A stretch of 64,000 bases of DNA, from the NCBI RefSeq assembly GCF_014805525.1, contig NZ_JACFSZ010000001.1, forward strand, positions 62,001 through 126,000, read 5' to 3'. Every line of letters begins with the position of its first letter. Position 1 is the first letter of the stretch. The notes under the pieces were generated by a model. That model searched no databases. It saw only the letters and a program-made list of their open reading frames with translations, and was not told the origin of the DNA. The position numbers were made by a program, and so were the translations under genes. The stretch comes from Rhabdothermincola sediminis. Lineage in GTDB: Bacteria > Actinomycetota > Acidimicrobiia > Acidimicrobiales > Acidimicrobilacustridaceae. Shown piece by piece: positions 50,026-58,087 of this stretch.

Positions 50026-50032
50026 GGTCCGC

Positions 50033-50884
50033 TCACGCCGGCTGGTCACGACCCGGCCGGTTCCGCTGCTGGGCGAGCTGGTCGAACAGCTCGACCGCCT
50101 CGGGCGCCGACGCGCTGTGGTGGTCCGCTCCCAGCTGGCGTGCCCGGGCGGGCGTAGGTACGGCGGCCCCACCGAGGACGATCGGCGCCAAGCCCTGATC
50201 GCGCACCGCGGCGACCGCGGAGCGGATCCCGTCGTCGTTGCCGGTGCGCGTCGCCGCGATGCCCACGGCCACCAGCCGCTCGGCGTGTTCGGCGGCATCG
50301 GTGAAGGACTCCGCGGGTGTGTCCGCACCGAGGTCGATCACCGAGAAGCCCCGGGAGCGGAGCAGGTCGGCGACCAGGGCGGAGGGGATGCCGTGGTGGT
50401 CGCCGGGCGGTGCGCCCAGCACCACCGTGCCCCGGGTGCGGCCCCGGCGACGGAACAGGGGGCCGAGCCGGCCGATGAGCCGGAGCACGACCGCGGAGGC
50501 CTGGTGCTCCTGGGCGACGCTGATCGTTCCCGCGGCCCAGTCATCTCCGATGGCCGCGAGCGCGGGGGCGATGAGGTCGAGATACAGCTCCTCGGCGGGC
50601 ATCCCCGCGGCCAGCGCGTCCTGCAGCACGATCCACGCGCCTGGTTCGTCCGCGACCACTAGGCGGCCCGCGAGCCGCCGGGGGTAGTCGCGCCGGCGGG
50701 AGGCGCGACCGCTCGGCGCTTCTCGCGGTCGGCCCAGCCGGCGCACGTCGCTGGGGTCGACCAGCCAGATCCCGTCGGCCTTGCTGGCCGGCAGCCGGCC
50801 GGTGCGCACGTAGCGGTAGGCCGTCATGTAGTGGACGCCGAGCCGGCGGGCGGCCTCTTCGAGGGTGATGGGCGGTTCGCTCAC
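50033..50884 (-). CDS. B12-dependent photoreceptor-type transcriptional regulator (CarH/LitR-like)
   Basis: A 283-residue regulator. The N-terminal helix-turn-helix (TLEEAARRLGVHYMTAYRYV, about residues 7-45) is MerR/excisionase-like. The middle helical bundle carries W116 followed by nine residues and E126-H127 (WAAGTISVAQEH), the W-x9-EH signature of the light-sensing CarH/LitR cap domain. The C-terminal Rossmann B12-binding domain holds the D-x-H motif with His164 as likely cobalt ligand (GDHHG) and GFSVIDLGADTP. In known members the dark adenosylcobalamin tetramer represses carotenoid genes and light breaks the Co-C bond. It is encoded next to the carotenoid genes and divergent to fni. 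Confidence 0.9.
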   Translation of the reverse strand: MSEPPITLEEAARRLGVHYMTAYRYVRTGRLPASKADGIWLVDPSDVRRLGRPREAPSGRASRRRDYPRRLAGRLVVADEPGAWIVLQDALAAGMPAEELYLDLIAPALAAIGDDWAAGTISVAQEHQASAVVLRLIGRLGPLFRRRGRTRGTVVLGAPPGDHHGIPSALVADLLRSRGFSVIDLGADTPAESFTDAAEHAERLVAVGIAATRTGNDDGIRSAVAAVRDQGLAPIVLGGAAVPTPARARQLGADHHSASAPEAVELFDQLAQQRNRPGRDQPA

Positions 50885-50916
50885 CCAGGTCTCATTCGTG
50901 CAGACACCCGATACAG

Positions 50917-50928
50917 TTTAGCGCTAAA
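50917..50928. promoter_or_regulatory. palindromic operator TTTAGCGCTAAA in the photoreceptor/fni intergenic region
   Basis: A perfect 12-bp palindrome lies in the only AT-rich patch of this region, between the divergent regulator and fni genes. An almost identical site (TTTAGCACTAAA) sits upstream of crtE at 55596-55607. Sharing between both edges of the carotenoid block marks it as the likely binding site of the B12 photoreceptor, with autoregulation. The match is direct; the binding is inferred. Confidence 0.7.
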
Positions 50929-50951
50929 TCAGGCCCCCATGAGGAGCTGCG

Positions 50952-52058
50952 ATGGGCACCACCAACCCCAGTCCGACCGCTCGAGTCGTCGAAGCCCGCA
51001 AGGCTCACCACCTGGCGCTGGCACTGAGCTCCGGCTCGCAGTCGGCCCTGGACCCGGGTTGGGACGACGTGCATCTCGTGCCGGCTTCGCTACCCGAGCT
51101 GTCGCTCGACGAGATCGATCTCTCGACCACCCTCTTGGGGCACCGCCTGGCGGCGCCGGTGGTGCTCGCACCGATGACGGGCGGGTATCCCGATGCCTCG
51201 CGGGTCAACGCGGTGCTGGGCGAGGCCGCGGAACATCTCGGGTTGGCGGTGGGCGTGGGCAGTCAGCGGGCCGCGCTGCTCGCGACCGAACTTGTCCCCA
51301 CCTACACCGCGGTGCGGGCCCGGGCGGCAACGGCGCCGGTCTTCGCCAACATCGGGGCATGCCAGCTGGTCGATCAACCCGGGTCGCCGGCGCTCGGGCG
51401 GGACGAGATCCTACGGGTCATCGAGATGGTGCGCGCCGACGTGCTCACCGTTCACCTCAACGTCGTGCAGGAGCTGCTCCAGCCCGAGGGCGATCGCCGC
51501 ACTGACTCGCTCGCCCGGGCGATCGCCGCCGTCGTGGACTGGTCGCCCGTGCCGGTGCTGGTGAAGGAGACCGGTGCGGGGATGACGCGAGAGTCGGCCG
51601 GCCTTCTCGCTGCCGCCGGCGTGGCCGCCTTGGACGTCGGGGGCGCGGGTGGCACCAGCTTCGCCCGGATCGAGGGTGCCCGAGCAGCGCGAGCCGGAGA
51701 TGACCGCCGAGCGGAGCTAGGCCGGGTCTTCGCCGATTGGGGGCTGCCGACCGCGGCATCGGTGTTCGAGGTCCGTGGCACCGGCCTGCCGGTGGTGGCC
51801 ACCGGCGGGGTCCGGACCGGTCTCGACGCGGCTAAAGCGTTGGCGATCGGCGCGGTGGTGGTCGGCGTGGGCCGGGTGGCGATCAGAGCGGCGGTGCGCG
51901 GCACCGAGGAGCTGGTGGCGCGACTCGAGCAGCTGCTGGATGAGTTGCGGCTGGCGATGTTGTTGACCGGTTCCCGCACGCCGGCCGATCTGCGCCGATC
52001 CCCTCCGGTGCTGACCGGCTTCACCTCGGAGTGGGTCCGCCAACGGGCTCTGTGCTGA
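50952..52058 (+). CDS. fni: type 2 isopentenyl-diphosphate delta-isomerase
   Basis: A 368-residue FMN- and NADPH-dependent enzyme converting IPP to DMAPP, the starter for carotenoid chains. Family signatures: PVVLAPMTGGYPDASRVN, LAVGVGSQRAAL, VHLNVVQELLQPEGDR, VLVKETGAGMTRESAGLLAAAGVAALDVGGAGGTSFARIE and VVATGGVRTGLDAAKALAIGA. The start ATG is at 50952 with GAGGAG about five bases upstream. Its 3' end overlaps the convergent crtB by 38 bases. It is the first gene on this side of the carotenoid block and lies behind the TTTAGCGCTAAA site. Confidence 0.95.
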   Translation: MGTTNPSPTARVVEARKAHHLALALSSGSQSALDPGWDDVHLVPASLPELSLDEIDLSTTLLGHRLAAPVVLAPMTGGYPDASRVNAVLGEAAEHLGLAVGVGSQRAALLATELVPTYTAVRARAATAPVFANIGACQLVDQPGSPALGRDEILRVIEMVRADVLTVHLNVVQELLQPEGDRRTDSLARAIAAVVDWSPVPVLVKETGAGMTRESAGLLAAAGVAALDVGGAGGTSFARIEGARAARAGDDRRAELGRVFADWGLPTAASVFEVRGTGLPVVATGGVRTGLDAAKALAIGAVVVGVGRVAIRAAVRGTEELVARLEQLLDELRLAMLLTGSRTPADLRRSPPVLTGFTSEWVRQRALC

Positions 52059-52923
52059 CCACCGCCGTGGTGGGCCACCGCGAGACGAGCAACGCCCGAG
52101 CCACCGCTACCGCCTTGCGGGCCGCCGGGACCCGAGCCCGCATGCTGAATACGTCGTAGCCATTGCGCTCGATCTCGCGGAGGATTCCCCCGTAGAGCGT
52201 GCTGGCGGTGGCGATGCAGCGCGCCGACGAGGGCGGCAGGAACGCGATGCCCCGCTCCGCCTCGGCGTAGAGGGCGCGGGCCCGTTCGATCTCGAAGCGC
52301 ATGAGCGCCACCCACGCCGGGTCGACCCGCCGCCGGGCCGGGTCCGCGCCGAAGGCCCGCAGATCCTCCTGGGGGAGATAGACCCGACCCCGGTCGAGGT
52401 CCTCGCCCACGTCCCGGAGGAAGTTGGTGAGCTGGAACGCCTCGCCCAGCGCGCGGGCGGGGCGGACGGCCGCGGTGCCCGACGGCTCGAGCAGTGGGAG
52501 CATCATCTCACCGATGACCGACGCCGAGCCGTCCATGTAGTCCTGTAGGTCGGCGTACGTCTCGTACCGCTCGACGGTCAGGTCCATGGCCATCGAGCGC
52601 AGGAAGCGGCGGAAGAGGTCGGCGTCGATGTCGAACGCGTGCACGGTGTGCACCACCGCCTTGAGGACGGGGTGCTCAGAGCGGCCGGCGGCCAGATCGG
52701 CGAAGAAGTGTTCGGCGAGCCGGTCGAGGGCGGCTCGCCGGTCATCGACCGAACGCCAGCCGGGCGCGTCCACGATCTCGTCCGCGAACCGGCAGAAGGC
52801 GTACAGCGCCCACACGTGGTGGCGCTTGACCGCGGGCAGCACGAAACCGGCCCAGTAGTAGGTGGTGCCGTGCCGGCGGTTCAGGTCCCGGCACACGGCG
52901 TAGGACTGCTCGAGGGTGATCAT
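52021..52923 (-). CDS. crtB: phytoene synthase
   Basis: A 300-residue trans-isoprenyl synthase joining two geranylgeranyl diphosphates into phytoene. The first Asp-rich motif is YAFCRFADEIVDA and the second QLTNFLRDVGEDLDRGRVYLPQEDL, both intact. The start ATG at 52923 overlaps the crtI stop, so crtE-crtI-crtB form one operon on the minus strand. The length is that of bacterial CrtB. A squalene-synthase-like alternative is unlikely because of the crtI neighbour. Confidence 0.95.
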   Translation of the reverse strand: MITLEQSYAVCRDLNRRHGTTYYWAGFVLPAVKRHHVWALYAFCRFADEIVDAPGWRSVDDRRAALDRLAEHFFADLAAGRSEHPVLKAVVHTVHAFDIDADLFRRFLRSMAMDLTVERYETYADLQDYMDGSASVIGEMMLPLLEPSGTAAVRPARALGEAFQLTNFLRDVGEDLDRGRVYLPQEDLRAFGADPARRRVDPAWVALMRFEIERARALYAEAERGIAFLPPSSARCIATASTLYGGILREIERNGYDVFSMRARVPAARKAVAVARALLVSRWPTTAVVSTEPVGGPTPR

Positions 52924-54410
52924 CGGCGCCCCGACGCTTCGAGGGCCGACACCCGCCGGGCAGCCAGCTTGCCCGACAGCAACACCATCGGCACGCCCAC
53001 CCCGGGCACCGTCCCGGAGCCGCTGAAGACCAGGCCCGGCGCTCGCCGGTCGACGTTCGGGGGCCGGAACGGGCCGGTCTGGAAGAAGGCGTGCGAGAGC
53101 GCGAACGGCGTGCCCCGCTCGAGGCCCTGCCGCTCCCAGTCGAGCGGGTCGACCAGTGCCTCGACCTCCACGTCGGTGGGGTAGCCCAGCGTCGCGAGCC
53201 GCTCGTAGAGGCCGTCCCGCACCCGTGATCGCTCACGGAGCCAGTCGATGCGCCCGTCGAGGTTGGGAACCGGCTCAAGCACATAGAGAGTGTGACGTTC
53301 CGGTGGGGCCATCGCGGGGTCGTCGCGGGTGGGGATGGTCACCAACATCGACGGGTCGGGCATCCGGGTCCCGTCTTCGAGCAGGGCCCGGAACGCACCG
53401 GCCCACTGCCGGCCGAAGTGGATGTTGTGGTGGGCGGCGCCGACCGGGAGCTCGCCGCGCACGCCCACGTGCCACACGACGCACGAGGGCGAATAGGTGC
53501 CCCTGCGGGTGACCCGGGGAGGGGCGAGGCCCGGCAGCAGGGTGCGGTAGGCGACGGGTAGGTCGGCGTTGCAGACCACCGCGTCGACCCGGAGGATCTC
53601 GCCGTCGTCGAGGCGCACGCCGCGCACCGGACCGCTGCTGCCGTGCGCCAGCAGGATGCGCTCGACCCCGGTGCGGTAGTGGAAGGTCACGCCGGCCTTC
53701 TCGGCGGCGGCGGCGAGGGCGGCGGGGAGCGCGTGCATGCCGCCTTCGGGCACGTAGACCCCGGCCACGGTGTCCATGTAGGTGATGACGCCGTAGAGCG
53801 CCAGGGCCTCGTAAGGCGCGAGCCCCGCGTACATGGACTGGAAGCCGAAGACCCGGTGCAGGCGCTCGTCGCCGAAGAACTGCTCCAGCTTGCTGGCGAG
53901 GCGGCGGAAGCCGCCCAGGCGGGCCAACTGCACGCCGGCCCGCAGCGGCCGAGCCAGGTCCAGCACCGAGTCGTAGTTCCGGTCGATGAAGTGCGGAAGC
54001 TCGACATCGTGGAGCGCGGTCAGCCAGTCGCAGAACCGGTGGAAGGCCGCGGCCTCGCGGGGCCCGCAGACCTCGTCGATCTCGGCTGCCATGGCTTCGC
54101 GCCCATGGCGCACATGCAGCACCGTACCGTCGGCGAATGAGGCCAGGTACATGGGATCGACCCTCCGGAAGGACACGAAGTCGGGGCGGCTCAGCCCGAC
54201 GGCGTCGAAGCACTCGTCGGCGAGCTCGGGCATGGTGAGCACCGTCGGTCCGGTGTCGAACTGGTAGCCATCGATGATCAGGCGACCGGCTCGCCCCCCG
54301 GGGGTGTCGCCCCGTTCGAGGACCGTCACCTGGTGGCCGGCGCCCGCGAGGTGGCAGGCAGCCGACAGCCCGCCCAGGCCGGCCCCGACGATCGCGACCC
54401 GCATCGTCAA
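52920..54410 (-). CDS. crtI: phytoene desaturase (CrtI type)
   Basis: A 496-residue FAD enzyme that desaturates phytoene to lycopene. The N-terminal dinucleotide fold is VAIVGAGLGGLSAACHLAGAGHQVTVLERG with PGGRAG after it, and the C-terminal FAD motif is VFSGSGTVPGVGVPMVLLSGKLAA. Length and both motifs match CrtI of actinobacteria. The start overlaps the crtE stop; either ATG at 54410 or ATG at 54404 could be used. It is central in the crtE-crtI-crtB operon. Confidence 0.95.
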   Translation of the reverse strand: MTMRVAIVGAGLGGLSAACHLAGAGHQVTVLERGDTPGGRAGRLIIDGYQFDTGPTVLTMPELADECFDAVGLSRPDFVSFRRVDPMYLASFADGTVLHVRHGREAMAAEIDEVCGPREAAAFHRFCDWLTALHDVELPHFIDRNYDSVLDLARPLRAGVQLARLGGFRRLASKLEQFFGDERLHRVFGFQSMYAGLAPYEALALYGVITYMDTVAGVYVPEGGMHALPAALAAAAEKAGVTFHYRTGVERILLAHGSSGPVRGVRLDDGEILRVDAVVCNADLPVAYRTLLPGLAPPRVTRRGTYSPSCVVWHVGVRGELPVGAAHHNIHFGRQWAGAFRALLEDGTRMPDPSMLVTIPTRDDPAMAPPERHTLYVLEPVPNLDGRIDWLRERSRVRDGLYERLATLGYPTDVEVEALVDPLDWERQGLERGTPFALSHAFFQTGPFRPPNVDRRAPGLVFSGSGTVPGVGVPMVLLSGKLAARRVSALEASGRR

Positions 54411-55534
54411 TGCTCCCGGTGCACGACGAAGGCCGCGGCCTCGGTGAGGGATCGGGCCGCGTGGGGCGGGAGCGAGTCGATGGCGAGGGCCCGGACCGCG
54501 TCGCCGGCGAGCCGCTCGATGCGCTCCTCGATCGCCTCCACGGCGCCGGTCCGGATCAAGGCCGCCTGGATGTCCGCCACGGCGGCGTCGTCGAGGCCCG
54601 GCGCACCGGCCGTCTCGAGCACCTGCCGGTCATGGGCGCTGGCCCGCTCCAGGGCGAGGGCGAGCAGCGGCGTGGGCTTGCCGTCGCGCAGGTCCGCGCC
54701 CACCGGTTTGCCGACGGTGTCGGGCTGCCCGAAGGCGCCGAGTAGATCGTCGCGCAGCTGGAACGCCAGCCCGAGCGCCCGGCCATAGGTGCTGAGTGCG
54801 TGGTGGATCGGGAACGGTGCTTCGGCCAGCGTGGCGCCGATCCGCAACGGCCACTCGATGGTGTAGCGGGCGGACTTCAGCACGGCGATGCGCTCCGCTT
54901 GCGCGACGCCGGGGCGGCCGTGGGCGGTGCGCAGGACGTCGAGGTACTGGCCCATCATCAGTTCCGCCTGCATCTCCCGCCACAGCGGCTGCACGACCGG
55001 GGGGAGCTTGCCGGCGAGGTGCTCCGCCCAGGCGTGCGCGAGGTCACCGATCAGGATGGCGACGCTCTCCCCGAACCGGCGGCTCTCACCCCGGGCGCGC
55101 AGGAGCTGGTGCTGGGCTTCGAAGCGCACGTGCGTGGTGGTCCGGCCGCGGCGGGTGAACGAGCCATCCATCACGTCGTCGTGGATCAGGGCGAAGGCGT
55201 GCAGCAGCTCGAGCGCCGCACCCGCATCGTCGAGCTGCTCGCGTCCGGGAGAGGCGTCGGGATCGGCCCCACCGGCCTCGAAGCCGAGCCGGCAGAAGGC
55301 CGGGCGTAGGCGCTTGCCGCCGGCGAGGACCGCGTCCGAGAGTGCTTCGAGGGGTGCGGCGAGGTCGGGGTCGAGCGCGGTCCAGCGCGCGTACTGGTCG
55401 GCGAGGAAGCGGCCGAGGTGCTCGTCGATCCTCGCTCCGGCGTACCGGATGGCGGCCGGAGCGGCGACCGGAGCAGCGACCGGCCGGGCACTCCCGGATG
55501 GGAGAACGGGAGGTTGGGTAAAGGTGAGGGTCAC
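54407..55534 (-). CDS. crtE: geranylgeranyl diphosphate synthase
   Basis: A 375-residue prenyltransferase extending FPP or DMAPP to C20. The first Asp-rich motif is FALIHDDVMDGSFTRRG and the second FQLRDDLLGAFG. The GTG at 55534 was chosen because AAGGA lies about eight bases upstream and the extra upstream residues in frame are not conserved. An Ala/Pro-rich 30-residue leader precedes the family core. It is the first gene of the minus-strand operon and carries the TTTAGCACTAAA site 62-73 bp upstream of its start. Confidence 0.93.
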   Translation of the reverse strand: MTLTFTQPPVLPSGSARPVAAPVAAPAAIRYAGARIDEHLGRFLADQYARWTALDPDLAAPLEALSDAVLAGGKRLRPAFCRLGFEAGGADPDASPGREQLDDAGAALELLHAFALIHDDVMDGSFTRRGRTTTHVRFEAQHQLLRARGESRRFGESVAILIGDLAHAWAEHLAGKLPPVVQPLWREMQAELMMGQYLDVLRTAHGRPGVAQAERIAVLKSARYTIEWPLRIGATLAEAPFPIHHALSTYGRALGLAFQLRDDLLGAFGQPDTVGKPVGADLRDGKPTPLLALALERASAHDRQVLETAGAPGLDDAAVADIQAALIRTGAVEAIEERIERLAGDAVRALAIDSLPPHAARSLTEAAAFVVHREH

Positions 55535-55595
55535 AGGTGGTCCTTCGCAGTTGCGGGCCGGTGCCCGGAGTGCAGGCCGGTTGGCGCTGCACGTA

Positions 55596-55607
55596 TTTAG
55601 CACTAAA
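55596..55607. promoter_or_regulatory. palindromic operator TTTAGCACTAAA between crtE and crtYc
   Basis: A 12-bp palindrome with one mismatch, nearly identical to the site at 50917-50928. It lies in the divergent control region that drives crtEIB to the left and crtYc-crtYd-crtZ to the right, so one protein could control both operons. The flanking CTAG and TATTTAG sequences are AT-rich and may be part of promoter elements. Confidence 0.7.
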
Positions 55608-55677
55608 CTCTAGCCCGGACGCTCCGCAGTCCCACCCCCGGAGGGCAGGAAATCCACCCTCGACCAGACCATCGACC

Positions 55678-56073
55678 ATGGACCGCTTCCAGTACCTCGC
55701 CCTGATGGGTCTGTGCCTCGCGCTGACCCTCCCTCTCGAGTTCGCCTTCCGGGCCCGGGTCTACCGGCGCCCCCGGCGGCTGCTGCGGACGCTGGCGCCC
55801 GTGGTCGGTGTCTTCTACGTCTGGGACGCGGTGGCGATCGCCCGCGGGCACTGGTGGTTCGACCGGCGGTACGTGACCGGGGTCGAGCTCCCGCTCGGGG
55901 TGCCGCTGGAGGAGCTGGTGTTCTTCGTGGCCATCCCCCTGTGCGCGCTCCTGACCTTCGAAGCCGTACGCAACCTGCTGGAAGGGACGGCGCCACGTGA
56001 TCGGCGGGGCGAGCACTCGATCGAGGCGGCCAGCGCGGGCGCCGATCTCTCGGGAGGGCGGGGCGGTGGCTGA
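55678..56073 (+). CDS. crtYc: lycopene cyclase domain protein, CrtYc-type subunit
   Basis: A 131-residue membrane protein with three helices. The catalytic-type motif PLEELVFFVAIPL is present. In actinobacteria CrtYc and CrtYd together form the heterodimeric lycopene cyclase that makes beta or gamma end groups. The ATG at 55678 begins MDRFQYLALMG, as in the family. Its stop lies inside the start of the next gene, crtYd, an eight-base overlap, showing coupling. Confidence 0.88.
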   Translation: MDRFQYLALMGLCLALTLPLEFAFRARVYRRPRRLLRTLAPVVGVFYVWDAVAIARGHWWFDRRYVTGVELPLGVPLEELVFFVAIPLCALLTFEAVRNLLEGTAPRDRRGEHSIEAASAGADLSGGRGGG

Positions 56074-56389
56074 GTACACGGCGCTCGCCGTCACCGCGGT
56101 GGTCGCGATCGTGGCCCTCGAGCTCGCCGTGCTGCGCACCGGACTGTTCCGCCGACCCGCCTACTGGGTGACCATCGGCATCTGCGCGGCGTTCATGGTG
56201 CCGGTCAACGGGTGGCTGACCAAGCTGTCGGCCCCCATCGTGTGGTACTCGCCGGCGATGCGCACCGGCTGGCGCTTCCCGCTGGACATCCCCGTCGAGG
56301 ACTTCGCGTTCGGCTTCGCCCTGCTCACCCTGGTGCTCCTGTCGTGGTGGCGAGCCGGCATCCAGGGATCGACCGAGGATCGGCCGTGA
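56066..56389 (+). CDS. crtYd: lycopene cyclase domain protein, CrtYd-type subunit
   Basis: A 107-residue membrane protein with three helices and the conserved acidic motif PVEDFAFGFALL that pairs with PLEE of CrtYc. The GTG at 56066 (VAEYTALAV) was chosen because a GC-rich GGGAGGGCGGGG tract precedes it and the first helix follows at once. It overlaps both neighbours, so the three genes are translated as a unit. Confidence 0.87.
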   Translation: MAEYTALAVTAVVAIVALELAVLRTGLFRRPAYWVTIGICAAFMVPVNGWLTKLSAPIVWYSPAMRTGWRFPLDIPVEDFAFGFALLTLVLLSWWRAGIQGSTEDRP

Positions 56390-56877
56390 GCCCCGGGTGG
56401 TCGTTCGCGGCCATCGCCCTGCTGGCCTTCGCCGTGATGGAGCCGATCACCTACGCCGTGCATCGCTGGGTGATGCACGGGCCGGGGATGGCGTGGCATG
56501 CGAGCCATCACCGGGCTCGCCGCGGGCGGTTCGAGCGAAACGACCTGTTCCCCGTGTGCTTCGGTCTGCTCACGGTCGCCGTCCTCATCGCGGGGAAGGC
56601 TGTGCCCGCTCTGGCGGTGCTCCTGCCGGTAGGAGCCGGCATCACGGCCTACGGAGTGGCGTACCTCGTCGTGCACGACCTCTACGCCCATCGCCGGTTC
56701 GTGCGGCTCCCCCGAGGGCTCCCCGTGCTCGAGCGGCTGGCCGCGGCCCACCGGGTGCACCACCGAAGCTCCGGGGAGCCGTACGGGTTCCTGGTGCCGT
56801 TCAGGTCGTTCAGGGCCGGAGCGTCGGCAGCAACGGCACGGCGAGTGACGGCTCGCGATCGTGCCGGCCGGGACTAG
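56386..56877 (+). CDS. crtZ: beta-carotene hydroxylase (CrtZ-type, sterol desaturase superfamily)
   Basis: A 163-residue membrane enzyme with four histidine clusters typical of diiron hydroxylases: HRWVMHG, HASHHRAR, HDLYAHRR and HRVHHR. It hydroxylates beta-ionone rings to give zeaxanthin from beta-carotene. The start GTG at 56386 overlaps the crtYd stop codon (GTGA). The C-terminal 15 residues are arginine/alanine-rich and unconserved. Together with the neighbours, zeaxanthin-like xanthophylls are the predicted product. Confidence 0.9.
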   Translation: MSPGWSFAAIALLAFAVMEPITYAVHRWVMHGPGMAWHASHHRARRGRFERNDLFPVCFGLLTVAVLIAGKAVPALAVLLPVGAGITAYGVAYLVVHDLYAHRRFVRLPRGLPVLERLAAAHRVHHRSSGEPYGFLVPFRSFRAGASAATARRVTARDRAGRD

Positions 56878-58022
56878 GAGGGCGCGCCGCGCGACCAGGA
56901 GCCGGCGAGGCGGGCCATCGCCTCGCGGAACGGGCGTGAGCCCGCCGTGGGGGTCACCGCCAGGTTCGCATCGGCCGGCACCACGGTGGCCAGCGGCAGG
57001 CCGATGGCGTGGGCGATGTCGTGCGGGTCGGGCACGGTGCCGTGCGGCCCCTCCGCGAAGCGGTTCAGAACCAGTTGCATGTTCGGCGGCTGGCAGAACA
57101 GCTCGGCGATCACCTTGGCGTTCTTGACGCTGCTGAGCGAGGTCCGGCTCACGAGCAGGAGGTGGTCGGCGGTCGACACCAGACCTGCCTCCGCCACCAG
57201 CGCGATGGGCACGTCGGCGACGACCACGTCCACCCGGTGGGCCAACCCGTCGACCAAGGCGAGCAACGCGGGGCCGCCGAGCGGGGTGAGCGGGTCCAGC
57301 GGGCGGGGCGGCAGCACGACGTCGAGGCCGGTCGGGGCGTCGTGATGGGTGATCCGCGCCACGTCCGGAATCTCCGCGGTGAGCCCGGCGGCGTCCGGCG
57401 GGTGCAGGCCGAGCCGCAGCGCGAGATCGCCCAGTCCCGGGTCTCCCTCCAGCAGCGCCACCCGGAGGCGGCTGCCGGGACCGGTGCCGGTGCCACCGTC
57501 GGACGCGGACACCAAGTGGAGCGCGACCCCGAGCGCGACGGTGGTGGCACCTTCACCCGCTTTCGCTCCGGTGACGGCCACCAGCCGGGGTCGCGGCCCC
57601 GGCCCCTTTTCTGCCGACCCTGTCGTGGCGAGGGCCCGCGTCTGCTCGAACAGCTCGGTGGCTCGCCGGGCGATGGCGTCCGCCGGCAGGTCGCTCGGCT
57701 CGACCTCGTGGATGCCCGCCCGCAGCGCGGACAACGCCACCTGGTCGAGGTTGTCGAGGACAGCGAGGAACCGGACCGCGGGGAACGACGCCCGGAACGC
57801 CACGAGGTGTTCGAGCGCGTCGTCGAGCGCGTGGGGACCGAGCACCACCACCGCCGGCGCGGACGGGGTGAGCACATCGGCGGCCTCCAGCAGCGTGGCC
57901 GCGCTGTGGGTGTTGAGCCCACGGAACTCGTTCGCGTGCTCGACCCGCCAGAGCAGGTCGGGCTCCACCACGACCAGGTCGACGTCCTGGATCCCGTCGG
58001 CGTCGGAATCACGGCTGGCCAT
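56874..58022 (-). CDS. CpaE-like pilus-assembly/MinD-type ATPase with degenerate P-loop
   Basis: A 382-residue protein. A receiver-like N-terminal half (about residues 15-130, VVVEPDLLWRVEHANEFRG, then HALDDALEHL) precedes a ParA/MinD-type ATPase domain starting LVAVTGAKAGEGATTVALGVALHL near residue 150. The P-loop has GAKAGEGATT instead of KGGxGKT, so the second lysine is missing, as in many CpaE proteins. VALLEGDPGLGDLALRLGL and VVVADVPIALVAEAGL continue the fold. CpaE proteins position Tad-type pilus machines, but no tad genes are adjacent, so the role is open. It overlaps crtZ by four bases at the convergent end. Confidence 0.8.
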   Translation of the reverse strand: MASRDSDADGIQDVDLVVVEPDLLWRVEHANEFRGLNTHSAATLLEAADVLTPSAPAVVVLGPHALDDALEHLVAFRASFPAVRFLAVLDNLDQVALSALRAGIHEVEPSDLPADAIARRATELFEQTRALATTGSAEKGPGPRPRLVAVTGAKAGEGATTVALGVALHLVSASDGGTGTGPGSRLRVALLEGDPGLGDLALRLGLHPPDAAGLTAEIPDVARITHHDAPTGLDVVLPPRPLDPLTPLGGPALLALVDGLAHRVDVVVADVPIALVAEAGLVSTADHLLLVSRTSLSSVKNAKVIAELFCQPPNMQLVLNRFAEGPHGTVPDPHDIAHAIGLPLATVVPADANLAVTPTAGSRPFREAMARLAGSWSRGAPS

Positions 58023-58087
58023 GCCCCATCTTCGACGCTCGCCGCGCCGCCCACCAATCCGGCTCCGATCCGGCTAGACAAAGGGTG

